Shown here one piece after another: positions 17,860 to 25,877 of a DNA stretch of 38,981 bases. The notes under the pieces are model-generated. The model searched no databases and was not told the DNA's origin. It saw only the letters and a program-made list of their open reading frames with translations. The first letter of the stretch is position 1, and every line of letters begins with the position of its first letter. The stretch covers positions 1 to 38,981 of the forward strand of contig JAVBJD010000008.1 in assembly GCA_030756715.1 (NCBI GenBank), written 5' to 3'. Made by a program: the position numbers and the translations under genes. This DNA is from Conexivisphaerales archaeon. GTDB taxonomy: Archaea; Thermoproteota; Nitrososphaeria; Conexivisphaerales; UBA164.

Positions 17860-18777
17860 ATGACAATTGTAAATTACGTTGCATATGCCGCCTATCTTTC
17901 TTTTGTTTTCTGTGTCGTCATAACGATCTTAAAGGTCAGCAAATACGCCAGAGCTCCTATGCACCTAAGGTGGGAACTTTACCCTGTTCCTTCTGAAGAA
18001 GAACACGAACACGGAGGGTCTTATCTGGAAAGGCCAGAATGGTGGAAGACTGATATCAAAGAAGAAAAAGGTTCAGAGCTCATCGATATGTTCAAAGAGA
18101 TGATATTTATAAAAAGGCTTTATAACAGCAAACGAACCCAATGGTATTTTAGTTTCCTTTTTCACGGTGGCATATATTTGCTCCTGATATGGTTTGTAGC
18201 TATTTTTATAGGAAGCCTTTTTGAGCTTCTAAAAATCACTTCAGGTATTCTTTTTACAGTGTTTTTTTATGCTTCTTTGGTTCTCGGTTATATTGGGATC
18301 TCTATAACGTTTATAGGGGCTGTTGGGCTTATAGCGTTAAGGGCAACAGATAAAAAGATCAACTACCTTTCTGCTCCGGTAGATTACTTTAACCTTTCAT
18401 TTATATCGCTTATCATGCTGTCGATGATATTTTCGCTCTTTTATGACCCTTACTTTAACTATGCGAGATCTTTCCTAGCATACCTGATAAGCGGAAACGG
18501 TTTGCTTATAGGCGTTAAACAACCGGCTTTGCCCGTTGCATCTTCTATAACTGTTCTGCTTGTATGTCTTTTCCTGCTTTATTTGCCTTTTACAAAAATG
18601 ACCCACTTCCTCGGAAAATATTTTACCTATCATAAGGTTCAGTGGGACTCAAGGCCTAACATGGTAGCGGAAAGGTTCGATGAAAAGAAGTTAGAGCTCA
18701 TCAAGAAAAACCTCGACCTTACAGTTCCATGGGATGCACCGCACGCTCCTAAAGGAAAAAGGTGGGATGAAGTATGA
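17860..18777 (+). CDS. dsrM: DsrM, membrane cytochrome b subunit (NarI/HdrE-like), copy 1
   Basis: 305 aa, multiple TM segments with conserved His; 4-nt overlap with dsrK; divergent from dsrAB. Confidence 0.88.
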   Translation: MTIVNYVAYAAYLSFVFCVVITILKVSKYARAPMHLRWELYPVPSEEEHEHGGSYLERPEWWKTDIKEEKGSELIDMFKEMIFIKRLYNSKRTQWYFSFLFHGGIYLLLIWFVAIFIGSLFELLKITSGILFTVFFYASLVLGYIGISITFIGAVGLIALRATDKKINYLSAPVDYFNLSFISLIMLSMIFSLFYDPYFNYARSFLAYLISGNGLLIGVKQPALPVASSITVLLVCLFLLYLPFTKMTHFLGKYFTYHKVQWDSRPNMVAERFDEKKLELIKKNLDLTVPWDAPHAPKGKRWDEV

Positions 18778-20375
18778 GCAAAACGGTTGATCCTAAAGAA
18801 TTTTCAAGAGAAAACAGAGAACCCCTGATAAAGATAAAGCTTGAAGATCTGTTAAAGCTCGAAGGTTTAAAAGAAGAACCTCCAATAAAAGATCCTCCTG
18901 CTGTATGGACTCAGAGGTATGACTTCACCCTCGATGGACATGCCGCCGTTGGAATTCCGATACCGAAAAATGAAGAAGAAAAAAGGGCTCTTGTAGAAAA
19001 GTTCCTTAATGGGCTTGAAAAAGACCTGAGTTATGAAGGTAACTGGACTTTTGCGCAGCAGTTCAAACTTTCTCTAGATTACTGCGCAAAGTGCGGGGCC
19101 TGCGAGGATGCGTGTCCTATCTATACAGCTAGCGGTAAGCAGAACATCTACAGCCCGCTATACCGTTCGGAAATTCTCAGAAGGATATACAGAAAACACT
19201 TTACAGCTGCCGGAAAACTTTTCGGAACCTTGGTTACAGGTGATATGGATGAGACCTGGCAGCTAATAACGAGGCTTATAGAGCTATCTTACAGGTGCAA
19301 CATATGCAGAAGGTGTGCACAGGTATGCCCGATAGGTATAGATAACGGACTAATAGCGAGGGAAATAAGAAAAATAGCAAGCCAAGAGTTAGGTATAGCT
19401 GCTAAAGAACTGCACGAAAACGGCACTGTGCTCCAGCTAAAGGTTGGTTCAAGTACCGGTATGAACCCTGAAGGCTTTAAAAAAATAGTAAAAATGATGG
19501 AAGAAGATATAGAATCCAAAACCGGATTAAGGATCAAGATTCCCGTAGATGAAAAAGGAGCGGATATACTTCTTATACATAACGCCGGTGAATTCCTTTC
19601 GTGGCCAGAAAATCCTGAGGCCTATGCGATAATATTTGAAAAGGCTGGCCTGAGCTGGACTCTGAGCTCTGAGCCCGTAGGCTATGATTCAGTAAACTAT
19701 GGAGTCTGGTACGATGATATTCAGCTAGCAAGAATAGCAAAAAAACACGTTGAAATAGCTCACAAACTAGGCGTAAAAAGGATCGTCGTAGGTGAATGCG
19801 GACATGCTACAAAAGCGCTTGTAGTTACTGCAGAAAGGCTCCTTACCAGAGAAAACTACATACCACGAGAAAGCGTGCTTCCCATACTAGCAGAAATAGT
19901 CGATAAAGGCAAGCTAGACCTGGACCCTCTTAAAAACGATTTTCCTGTAACACTTCACGACCCGTGCAACATAGTCAGGCTTTCTGGAATTGTGGAACCG
20001 CAGAGAAAAGTTCTGAAAAAGATAGCTCCGCGTTTTAGAGAGATGGAGCCACACGGAGTGTGCAATTACTGCTGCGGAGGCGGTTCTGGGTTTGCTATAA
20101 TGCACTCATATAATTTTGATCAGTGGAAAAACAAAGTTGCTTCCAGAATGAAAGTTAAACAGATACTTGATGCGTTCAGACAAGAGTTAAACGATGGTGG
20201 CTTTAAGTATGTTTGCGCTCCGTGCAGCAACTGCAAAGGAGAAATAAGAGATTTTATTTCGCACTATAAGCTCTGGGATAAGTTCAGGATAAATTATGGA
20301 GGTCTTGCAGAGCTTGTAGTGAACGCAATGAACGAAGTTAAAAATCCTTACATAACAAATAACGAATTCCATTAA
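18774..20375 (+). CDS. dsrK: DsrK, HdrD-like Fe-S subunit, copy 1
   Basis: 'CAKCGACEDACPIY', 'CNICRRCAQVCPIGID', CCG motif 'CNYCCGGGSGF' with 'CAPCSNCKGE'. Confidence 0.92.
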   Translation: MSKTVDPKEFSRENREPLIKIKLEDLLKLEGLKEEPPIKDPPAVWTQRYDFTLDGHAAVGIPIPKNEEEKRALVEKFLNGLEKDLSYEGNWTFAQQFKLSLDYCAKCGACEDACPIYTASGKQNIYSPLYRSEILRRIYRKHFTAAGKLFGTLVTGDMDETWQLITRLIELSYRCNICRRCAQVCPIGIDNGLIAREIRKIASQELGIAAKELHENGTVLQLKVGSSTGMNPEGFKKIVKMMEEDIESKTGLRIKIPVDEKGADILLIHNAGEFLSWPENPEAYAIIFEKAGLSWTLSSEPVGYDSVNYGVWYDDIQLARIAKKHVEIAHKLGVKRIVVGECGHATKALVVTAERLLTRENYIPRESVLPILAEIVDKGKLDLDPLKNDFPVTLHDPCNIVRLSGIVEPQRKVLKKIAPRFREMEPHGVCNYCCGGGSGFAIMHSYNFDQWKNKVASRMKVKQILDAFRQELNDGGFKYVCAPCSNCKGEIRDFISHYKLWDKFRINYGGLAELVVNAMNEVKNPYITNNEFH

Positions 20376-20716
20376 AGAGAAATTATAAACTTGGCCGTTG
20401 AAGCGTAATCATAAAAAGAACCGACGCCCCAGACATCTATATCATCTCTACAAAAATTCTTAACCCCGTACCCCTGTACGGCTGCTGAGCATGCCACAAA
20501 TTTTACGCCAAGCTTTACCGCATCCTCAAACTTTTTCTTGATGTTTTCGCTCAACCTTTCAAATACTTCTTTTTTAACCAGAAGTACGCCGTCAAGGGCA
20601 AGAAACACTAACACTTCGTATCCCATTGCAGCAGCTGCTGAAGCGTAGTCCAGCAGCATTCCGGTCCTTGCTGAATCAGCAGGCGGCACAGTAGAAAGGA
20701 AAGCCGCTTTATCCAT
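20372..20716 (-). CDS. DsrE family protein
   Basis: 114 aa; 'MLLDYASAAAAMGYEVLVFLALDGVLLVKKE...VKFVACSAAVQGYGV' DsrE/DsrE2-like fold with a single conserved-position Cys region. Confidence 0.8.
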   Translation of the reverse strand: MDKAAFLSTVPPADSARTGMLLDYASAAAAMGYEVLVFLALDGVLLVKKEVFERLSENIKKKFEDAVKLGVKFVACSAAVQGYGVKNFCRDDIDVWGVGSFYDYASTAKFIISL

Positions 20717-22124
20717 CGCTTACCACCAGCGCTCTGTAAACCAGATCCATAAGTCCCGAATATTCTATTTCATTTTTATACATCCTGTTAAGGTAAGGAA
20801 CAACATGACTAAGCTGGGCTTTGCATATGGAACACGGCCTTATGACCCAGCTTGCACCGCTTTTCAGAGCCTCTTCATACCAAAGCTTTGCGTACTGTGT
20901 AGCAAGTGGTACAACTTCATCTGCAAGGTTCCCTCCCTGTCCTCCGCAGCACCATGTGTATTCCTTTCTGTGCTCCGGATCAACCCATCTTTTTGTTACA
21001 TGATTCATTATAAACCTTGGTTCTTCTGTCAGGTCGCCCCCTCTTGCGTACTGGCATGGATCCTGATAAGTGTAAACTGTTTCTCCGTTTTTGTTCGGGT
21101 CTAGCTTTATCTTTCCTTCTTTTATTGCCCTGTAAACGAGATGGTGTATGTGGACAAGCTTTATTCCTTTTTTCTTGAGTTCAGGCATTGTATAATTTTT
21201 GTGAACCCTCCAAGCATGTCCGCACTCACCCGCTATGACCAGCTTTACTCCCAGCTTTTCAGCAGCGCTGACGTATTTCTGAGCCAGTCCTTGCATGTGC
21301 TTTGGATGAAGGAAAAGCCCGAAGTTTGCCGTTTCTGTAACCTCAGTACTTATGGTGAAATCCACGCCATAAACGTTTAAGAAAAGCAGATAGCCTTTTA
21401 GCGTTTCAAGGTTCATGTATAGATCTGCCGATGATGGTAACAGAAGAGCGTTAGCCTTTTCGTCTACTTTTACCTTTACGTCAACGCCTTTTTCTTCTTT
21501 TATTTCGTTCTTTACAAAATCAAGTATTGGAACTATCGCTTTTGGGTTGAGGTTCATATTGTTACCGCTCTTCCAGTGAGCATCTATTGTTAAAGACGTG
21601 AACCTTGATGCCATCCCAATTTCATAAAGTATAGACCTGACGGTCCTGGTTACGTCTGTCTGGTCTACTCCAAAAGGACAAACGTATGCGCATCTTCTAC
21701 AGATCAAACAGAGCCAGTAGTACGTGTATACTTTTTTTATATAGGATTCATCTATTTTCTTTACAGCGCCAGCCACTTTACCAAATATCTTTCCTGATGG
21801 CTTTGTTCCCTTTATTACAGCTCTTATCATCTCTGCTCTTCCAAGAGGCGAATTAAGTATATCGCCGCTTGTTATGTACGTTGGACAAGCCTCCAGACAA
21901 GCTCCACAGTGAACGCAAACGTCTATAGCCATCTTAACATTCCAGTTATTGTTATACTCTTCCATGAGCCTCTTTTTAAAGTGCTCAACCTTGTCTTCTG
22001 CTTTCTCTATCCCAACTTTCTCGTTCAGAGAATTTAAAAGGGTTTCATCTGCCGTATAGTGGACAAAGTTAGAAACGTCTCCATAGCTGAACGGCCTTTC
22101 TTTGAAAACCTTTCCGTAGGACAT
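20709..22124 (-). CDS. dsrK: DsrK-like HdrD family Fe-S protein, copy 2
   Basis: 'CVHCGACLEACPTY', 'CLICRRCAYVCPFGVD', 'WCCGGQGGNLADE', 'RPCSICKAQL'. Confidence 0.9.
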   Translation of the reverse strand: MSYGKVFKERPFSYGDVSNFVHYTADETLLNSLNEKVGIEKAEDKVEHFKKRLMEEYNNNWNVKMAIDVCVHCGACLEACPTYITSGDILNSPLGRAEMIRAVIKGTKPSGKIFGKVAGAVKKIDESYIKKVYTYYWLCLICRRCAYVCPFGVDQTDVTRTVRSILYEIGMASRFTSLTIDAHWKSGNNMNLNPKAIVPILDFVKNEIKEEKGVDVKVKVDEKANALLLPSSADLYMNLETLKGYLLFLNVYGVDFTISTEVTETANFGLFLHPKHMQGLAQKYVSAAEKLGVKLVIAGECGHAWRVHKNYTMPELKKKGIKLVHIHHLVYRAIKEGKIKLDPNKNGETVYTYQDPCQYARGGDLTEEPRFIMNHVTKRWVDPEHRKEYTWCCGGQGGNLADEVVPLATQYAKLWYEEALKSGASWVIRPCSICKAQLSHVVPYLNRMYKNEIEYSGLMDLVYRALVVSDG

Positions 22125-22125
22125 T

Positions 22126-22941
22126 TTACCGTTTTTCGCCTCCGTATTCGACTTTCAGGGAAGGCCTTGAAATCGTGGGCATGAACAGGTATGAGAAAGG
22201 ATGAATAAGTTTCCCCCACGGAAAGTAAGCTACAAGTATCATTGCAAGTACTGCGTGTGCTTGAAGAATTGGCTCAGAAATGATGTATGATATCTGAGGA
22301 TGAAAAGTTAAAAGTGAGTACATCCACAAAGAAACAGATTGTATATAGCTTGGATAGAATGGAGAGATACCAAGCGTCTGCAAGAGTCCGAGCATTATAA
22401 TTGCAAGCAAAAGAAAATCTGCAAAGAAATCGTCTATGTAGCTGAACCTGTTAACGGGGATCTTTATATTATAAGAGTTAACTATCCTTAGCTCTGCTGA
22501 AGACCCTGCAAATCTTCTGTATATCAGAATAAGAAGCCCTGCGAGCGCCATTAATCCTCCTGCTCCCCCCAAATAAATGGCAAGCGTGTGATGTACTGCA
22601 GGTGTTATTCCAAAGTATTTTGAAAGCATATTTTCAGGAAGTATAATACCCAGATGACCAACCAGAACTATCCAGATGCCCCAGTGAAACATAAAACTTC
22701 CTGCAAAAAGCGCGTTATCCTTGTCTTTTCCGGGCAAAGTATAAAATAAGAAAACGCGCTTCAGCACATCTGCGCTGGTTGAGAAGAAATCGTGTTCATA
22801 AAGTCCCAAGTTCACGTTGTAAAGTCCAGTTAAACCTTTTGCATTGAACCAGTTGAGACATCTGTATATGATTCCTGCAATAAAAACTACAACGACAGCA
22901 TAAGGCAGAAGCGCGAAAATTATATAGTAAAGTGCATACAT
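22126..22941 (-). CDS. dsrM: DsrM-like cytochrome b membrane protein, copy 2
   Basis: 271 aa polytopic protein, 'SFMFHWGIWIVLVGHLGII', 'HHTLAIYLGG', 'FPWGKLIHPFSYLF'; immediately upstream of dsrK-like gene. Confidence 0.87.
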   Translation of the reverse strand: MYALYYIIFALLPYAVVVVFIAGIIYRCLNWFNAKGLTGLYNVNLGLYEHDFFSTSADVLKRVFLFYTLPGKDKDNALFAGSFMFHWGIWIVLVGHLGIILPENMLSKYFGITPAVHHTLAIYLGGAGGLMALAGLLILIYRRFAGSSAELRIVNSYNIKIPVNRFSYIDDFFADFLLLAIIMLGLLQTLGISPFYPSYIQSVSLWMYSLLTFHPQISYIISEPILQAHAVLAMILVAYFPWGKLIHPFSYLFMPTISRPSLKVEYGGEKR

Positions 22942-22989
22942 TATATTTCAAAATTCACTGACTTTTTTTATAAATGATATTACACTGTA

Positions 22990-23613
22990 TTATAGAACAT
23001 CCTTTAAAAGCTCATCAACCTTTTTTTCTATAAGTTCCCATTTACCAGACCTTAGCAACTCAAAGTACTTATTGAGCAACTCTTTCTGGATTTTTTTCTT
23101 TTTGTTTGTGTCGACGTTCCTCAGGCTTTTCCTTACCTTTTTTAACGCGGGATAAACCTTGAGGTAAGGTTCTATCATCTGCCCTATCTTGTATGCTAAA
23201 AATTCAGAAAAATAAGGCAAATTTCCTGAAGATGATACAGCTATAATTACATCTCCTTTTTTAAATACGGCCGGAAAAATAACGTCAGAATCCTGAAAAT
23301 CAACAACGTTACACATAATGCCAAGCTTCTTTGATTCTTCTTTTACTTTAAGATTAAATTCTTTATCATTTGTTGCGGCGATTGCCAGAACTTTGTCTTT
23401 TAACAGAGCGTTTATTTTGTTTTTCTCTTTTAAAGAAAGTTTTTTAACATTAATCCGGTTAAATTCCTTCTCAAAGCCATTTGAAGCAACGTACACATTA
23501 GCCCCTAGATCCAAGAGCTTCTTAGCTTTCCTTAGCGCGACTTTACCGCCGCCGAATATTATAACGTCTTTATTGTGTACATTAACCATAAGCGGCAGAT
23601 ATTTTTTCATCAA
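22990..23613 (-). CDS. Precorrin-2 dehydrogenase / sirohydrochlorin ferrochelatase-type (CysG N-terminal/Met8-like)
   Basis: 'LPLMVNVHNKDVIIFGGGKVALRKAKKLLDLGANVYV', 'VIFPAVFKKGDVIIAVSSSGNLPYFSEFLAYKI'. Confidence 0.93.
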   Translation of the reverse strand: MMKKYLPLMVNVHNKDVIIFGGGKVALRKAKKLLDLGANVYVASNGFEKEFNRINVKKLSLKEKNKINALLKDKVLAIAATNDKEFNLKVKEESKKLGIMCNVVDFQDSDVIFPAVFKKGDVIIAVSSSGNLPYFSEFLAYKIGQMIEPYLKVYPALKKVRKSLRNVDTNKKKKIQKELLNKYFELLRSGKWELIEKKVDELLKDVL

Positions 23614-23722
23614 AAAAGGAAGCAGTTTTTACTATATAACTTTAATTTTGCCTACCTTAGAAATAAATCGTTATGAATTCTATATGATCAAACTTAAAAA
23701 CTTCTTTTGTATAACGATCTTT

Positions 23723-24688
23723 ATGCATAATCAAATTGAGATAGCCTTTGGACCTGTACCTTCAAGAAGGCTGGGTTCGAGCTTGGGTATAAACAACATA
23801 CCGCTAAAGCACTGTTCCTATAACTGCGTTTACTGCCAAATTGGTAAGGGCTTATCGGTTGAAACTATGAGAAGGGCATTTTATGACCCTAAAGTAGTTT
23901 TTGAATCTGTAAGTAAGAGGCTTGAAATTATTGAATCAAAAGGAGAAAGGGTTGATTTCATAACTTTTGTGCCAGATGGCGAACCAACCTTAGATATAAA
24001 CTTAGGTAAAGAGATAGAGCTGGTAAAAACGTTAGGGATAAAGGTTGCGGTCATAACAAACTCTTCGCTTTTATGGGACAAAGAAGTTAGGGATGCGCTT
24101 TCGAAAGCCGATTTTGTTTCTTTTAAGGTTGATGCGGTATCAGAAAAAATATGGAGGATCGTTAACAGACCCAGCAACAAACTTTCACTTGAACGTATTC
24201 TTGAAGGCATAATAACTTTCTCAGATTTATTTAGAGGTACGCTTGTGTCTGAAACTATGCTAATAGCAAAGATAAATTATGGAGATGAAGCAGGAAAAAT
24301 AGCTTCATTCCTTTCAAATGTTAATGGTTTAAAGAAGGCATATGTTGCAGTGCCCACTAGGCCTCCAGCTGAAGAATGGGCAGGTCCTCCAGAAAGGGGC
24401 ACAGTTCTGTACTTTTTGGCTCGTTTTAATGAGATACTTGGGAGTAAAGTGTTCCCATTAGATTTTCCCGAAAAAGGGGAATTCGGGTACACGGGTAACG
24501 CCGAGAAAGACATACTTTCTGCGGCGTTCGTACATCCACTTAGCAAAGAAGCTGTACAGCAGATACTTGAAAAAGATAATGAAAACTGGGAAACTATAGA
24601 AAAGTTAATCGAATCAAAACAGTTGCTTGAAGTTAAATTTGGAGATAAATTATATTATAGAGCCGCTAAACCTGAAAACGCTTTTTGA
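23723..24688 (+). CDS. Radical SAM protein (archaeal Fe-S oxidoreductase, 'GPVPSRRLGxSLGINN' family)
   Basis: 'FGPVPSRRLGSSLGINNIPLKHCSYNCVYCQIG' CxxxCxxC; the ORF track starts at 23318 but its first 135 codons are antisense to the precorrin-2 dehydrogenase gene. Confidence 0.88.
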   Translation: MHNQIEIAFGPVPSRRLGSSLGINNIPLKHCSYNCVYCQIGKGLSVETMRRAFYDPKVVFESVSKRLEIIESKGERVDFITFVPDGEPTLDINLGKEIELVKTLGIKVAVITNSSLLWDKEVRDALSKADFVSFKVDAVSEKIWRIVNRPSNKLSLERILEGIITFSDLFRGTLVSETMLIAKINYGDEAGKIASFLSNVNGLKKAYVAVPTRPPAEEWAGPPERGTVLYFLARFNEILGSKVFPLDFPEKGEFGYTGNAEKDILSAAFVHPLSKEAVQQILEKDNENWETIEKLIESKQLLEVKFGDKLYYRAAKPENAF

Positions 24689-24745
24689 CGTTTTCAGTAA
24701 ATTTAACAGTTTAATATTGATATAATTTTAATCAATTTATTCTAA

Positions 24746-24766
24746 TTCTAGAATGAATTTCTAGAA
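24746..24766. promoter_or_regulatory. Paired TTCTAGAA palindromes upstream of doxD
   Basis: TTCTAGAA at 24746-24753 and 24759-24766, just upstream of the putative TATA (tactttta) and doxD start. Confidence 0.5.
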
Positions 24767-24799
24767 ATACTTTTATTCTCAAAGTTTTCTTTAAAACAG

Positions 24800-25330
24800 G
24801 TGAACAAGATGCAAAGTCCTAATGTAGATCAGGCGCAAATGGCTCTTCCTATAATGAGGATAACCCTTGGATGGCTTTACTTTTCTGCCATGCTCAGAAG
24901 AGTTTGGAACGTTCCCGCAAAGATGAACCCGAGTTCTTCGCTTTACGTGGGTGGAAAACTTATAACATTTATACCCCACTCGCTTTTTATCGGAGGCATA
25001 CTTCAGTATACTCTTCTACATCCAACCCTACTCTTTGATTTCCTGGTTATATGGACCATCCTTGAAGGAGTTTTTGGCCTGTTTATGATGCTGGGCTTTA
25101 TGAGCAGGCTTTCTGGCCTTGTCATAGCGCTTCTTGCATGGGGTATAGGCCTTGGTGCTGGATGGATTGGCACTACGTGCTTAGATGAATGGCAAATAGC
25201 GGCTGTAGAAGGTGCAGCAGCTTTAGTATTTGCTTTTGCAGGGAGCAGGTGGCTTTCGATAGATCAGCTTTTGATAAAGAAATACCCTAACGGCCTCAGA
25301 ATAGGAAGGTGGGACATACCCCTGTGGTGA
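24800..25330 (+). CDS. doxD: Thiosulfate:quinone oxidoreductase large subunit (DoxD)
   Basis: 176 aa DoxX/DoxD-like membrane protein '[27 protein letters not shown]...[21 protein letters not shown]'; followed by DoxA-like ORF. GTG 24800 or ATG 24809 start. Confidence 0.87.
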   Translation: MNKMQSPNVDQAQMALPIMRITLGWLYFSAMLRRVWNVPAKMNPSSSLYVGGKLITFIPHSLFIGGILQYTLLHPTLLFDFLVIWTILEGVFGLFMMLGFMSRLSGLVIALLAWGIGLGAGWIGTTCLDEWQIAAVEGAAALVFAFAGSRWLSIDQLLIKKYPNGLRIGRWDIPLW

Positions 25331-25337
25331 TAAAAAA

Positions 25338-25838
25338 ATGCAGAAATTCGTTGCTCTTTTAATTATTGGGTTGATAATAGCAACAGGCTATACTTTTGTT
25401 ACTTACCAGTATTTCTTTGGAGGTTTCACTAATCTGCACAATTACTCAAAAACGCCTGCTTATGTGCTGAACGGCTCTAAAGTTTTTACAAACGGAACGG
25501 TTGTACTTCAGATAGCAAGGGTTGATGGCCCGGATACATATGGCGGTTTTATAGTATTGGTTCAGCTAATTTCTCAAAACGGATCAGTTGTATACCAGTG
25601 GAATGCAGAGCAACTCGGAAGCATACCACAGAGCCACATCCACAATGAATACCCGCTTCACCCTGTAAAATCTGACAAGTTTGCGTTAATTGTCCCGCTT
25701 GGACAGAATGCAAGCGTCATTCTTCAGGTTCCTTTTAAACTACAATCTGGCACCTATACGCTAAGAGCCTATGACGTTAATGGCCAAGACAGCGCTTATG
25801 GAATTAGCTTTTCTGTGACGGTTCAAACACAGCAATAA
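25338..25838 (+). CDS. doxA: Thiosulfate:quinone oxidoreductase small subunit (DoxA-like)
   Basis: 166 aa with one N-terminal TM and beta-rich extracytoplasmic domain; directly downstream of doxD. Confidence 0.75.
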   Translation: MQKFVALLIIGLIIATGYTFVTYQYFFGGFTNLHNYSKTPAYVLNGSKVFTNGTVVLQIARVDGPDTYGGFIVLVQLISQNGSVVYQWNAEQLGSIPQSHIHNEYPLHPVKSDKFALIVPLGQNASVILQVPFKLQSGTYTLRAYDVNGQDSAYGISFSVTVQTQQ

Positions 25839-25877
25839 ATCATTTTATTATTTTTTTAACTTAATTTTGTTAAAAAT

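Noticed and set aside
23318-23722. N-terminal extension of the radical SAM ORF (first 135 codons)
   Set aside because: Antisense to the well-supported precorrin-2 dehydrogenase gene; homologous-looking sequence starts at MHNQIEIAFGPVPSRRLG (ATG 23723).
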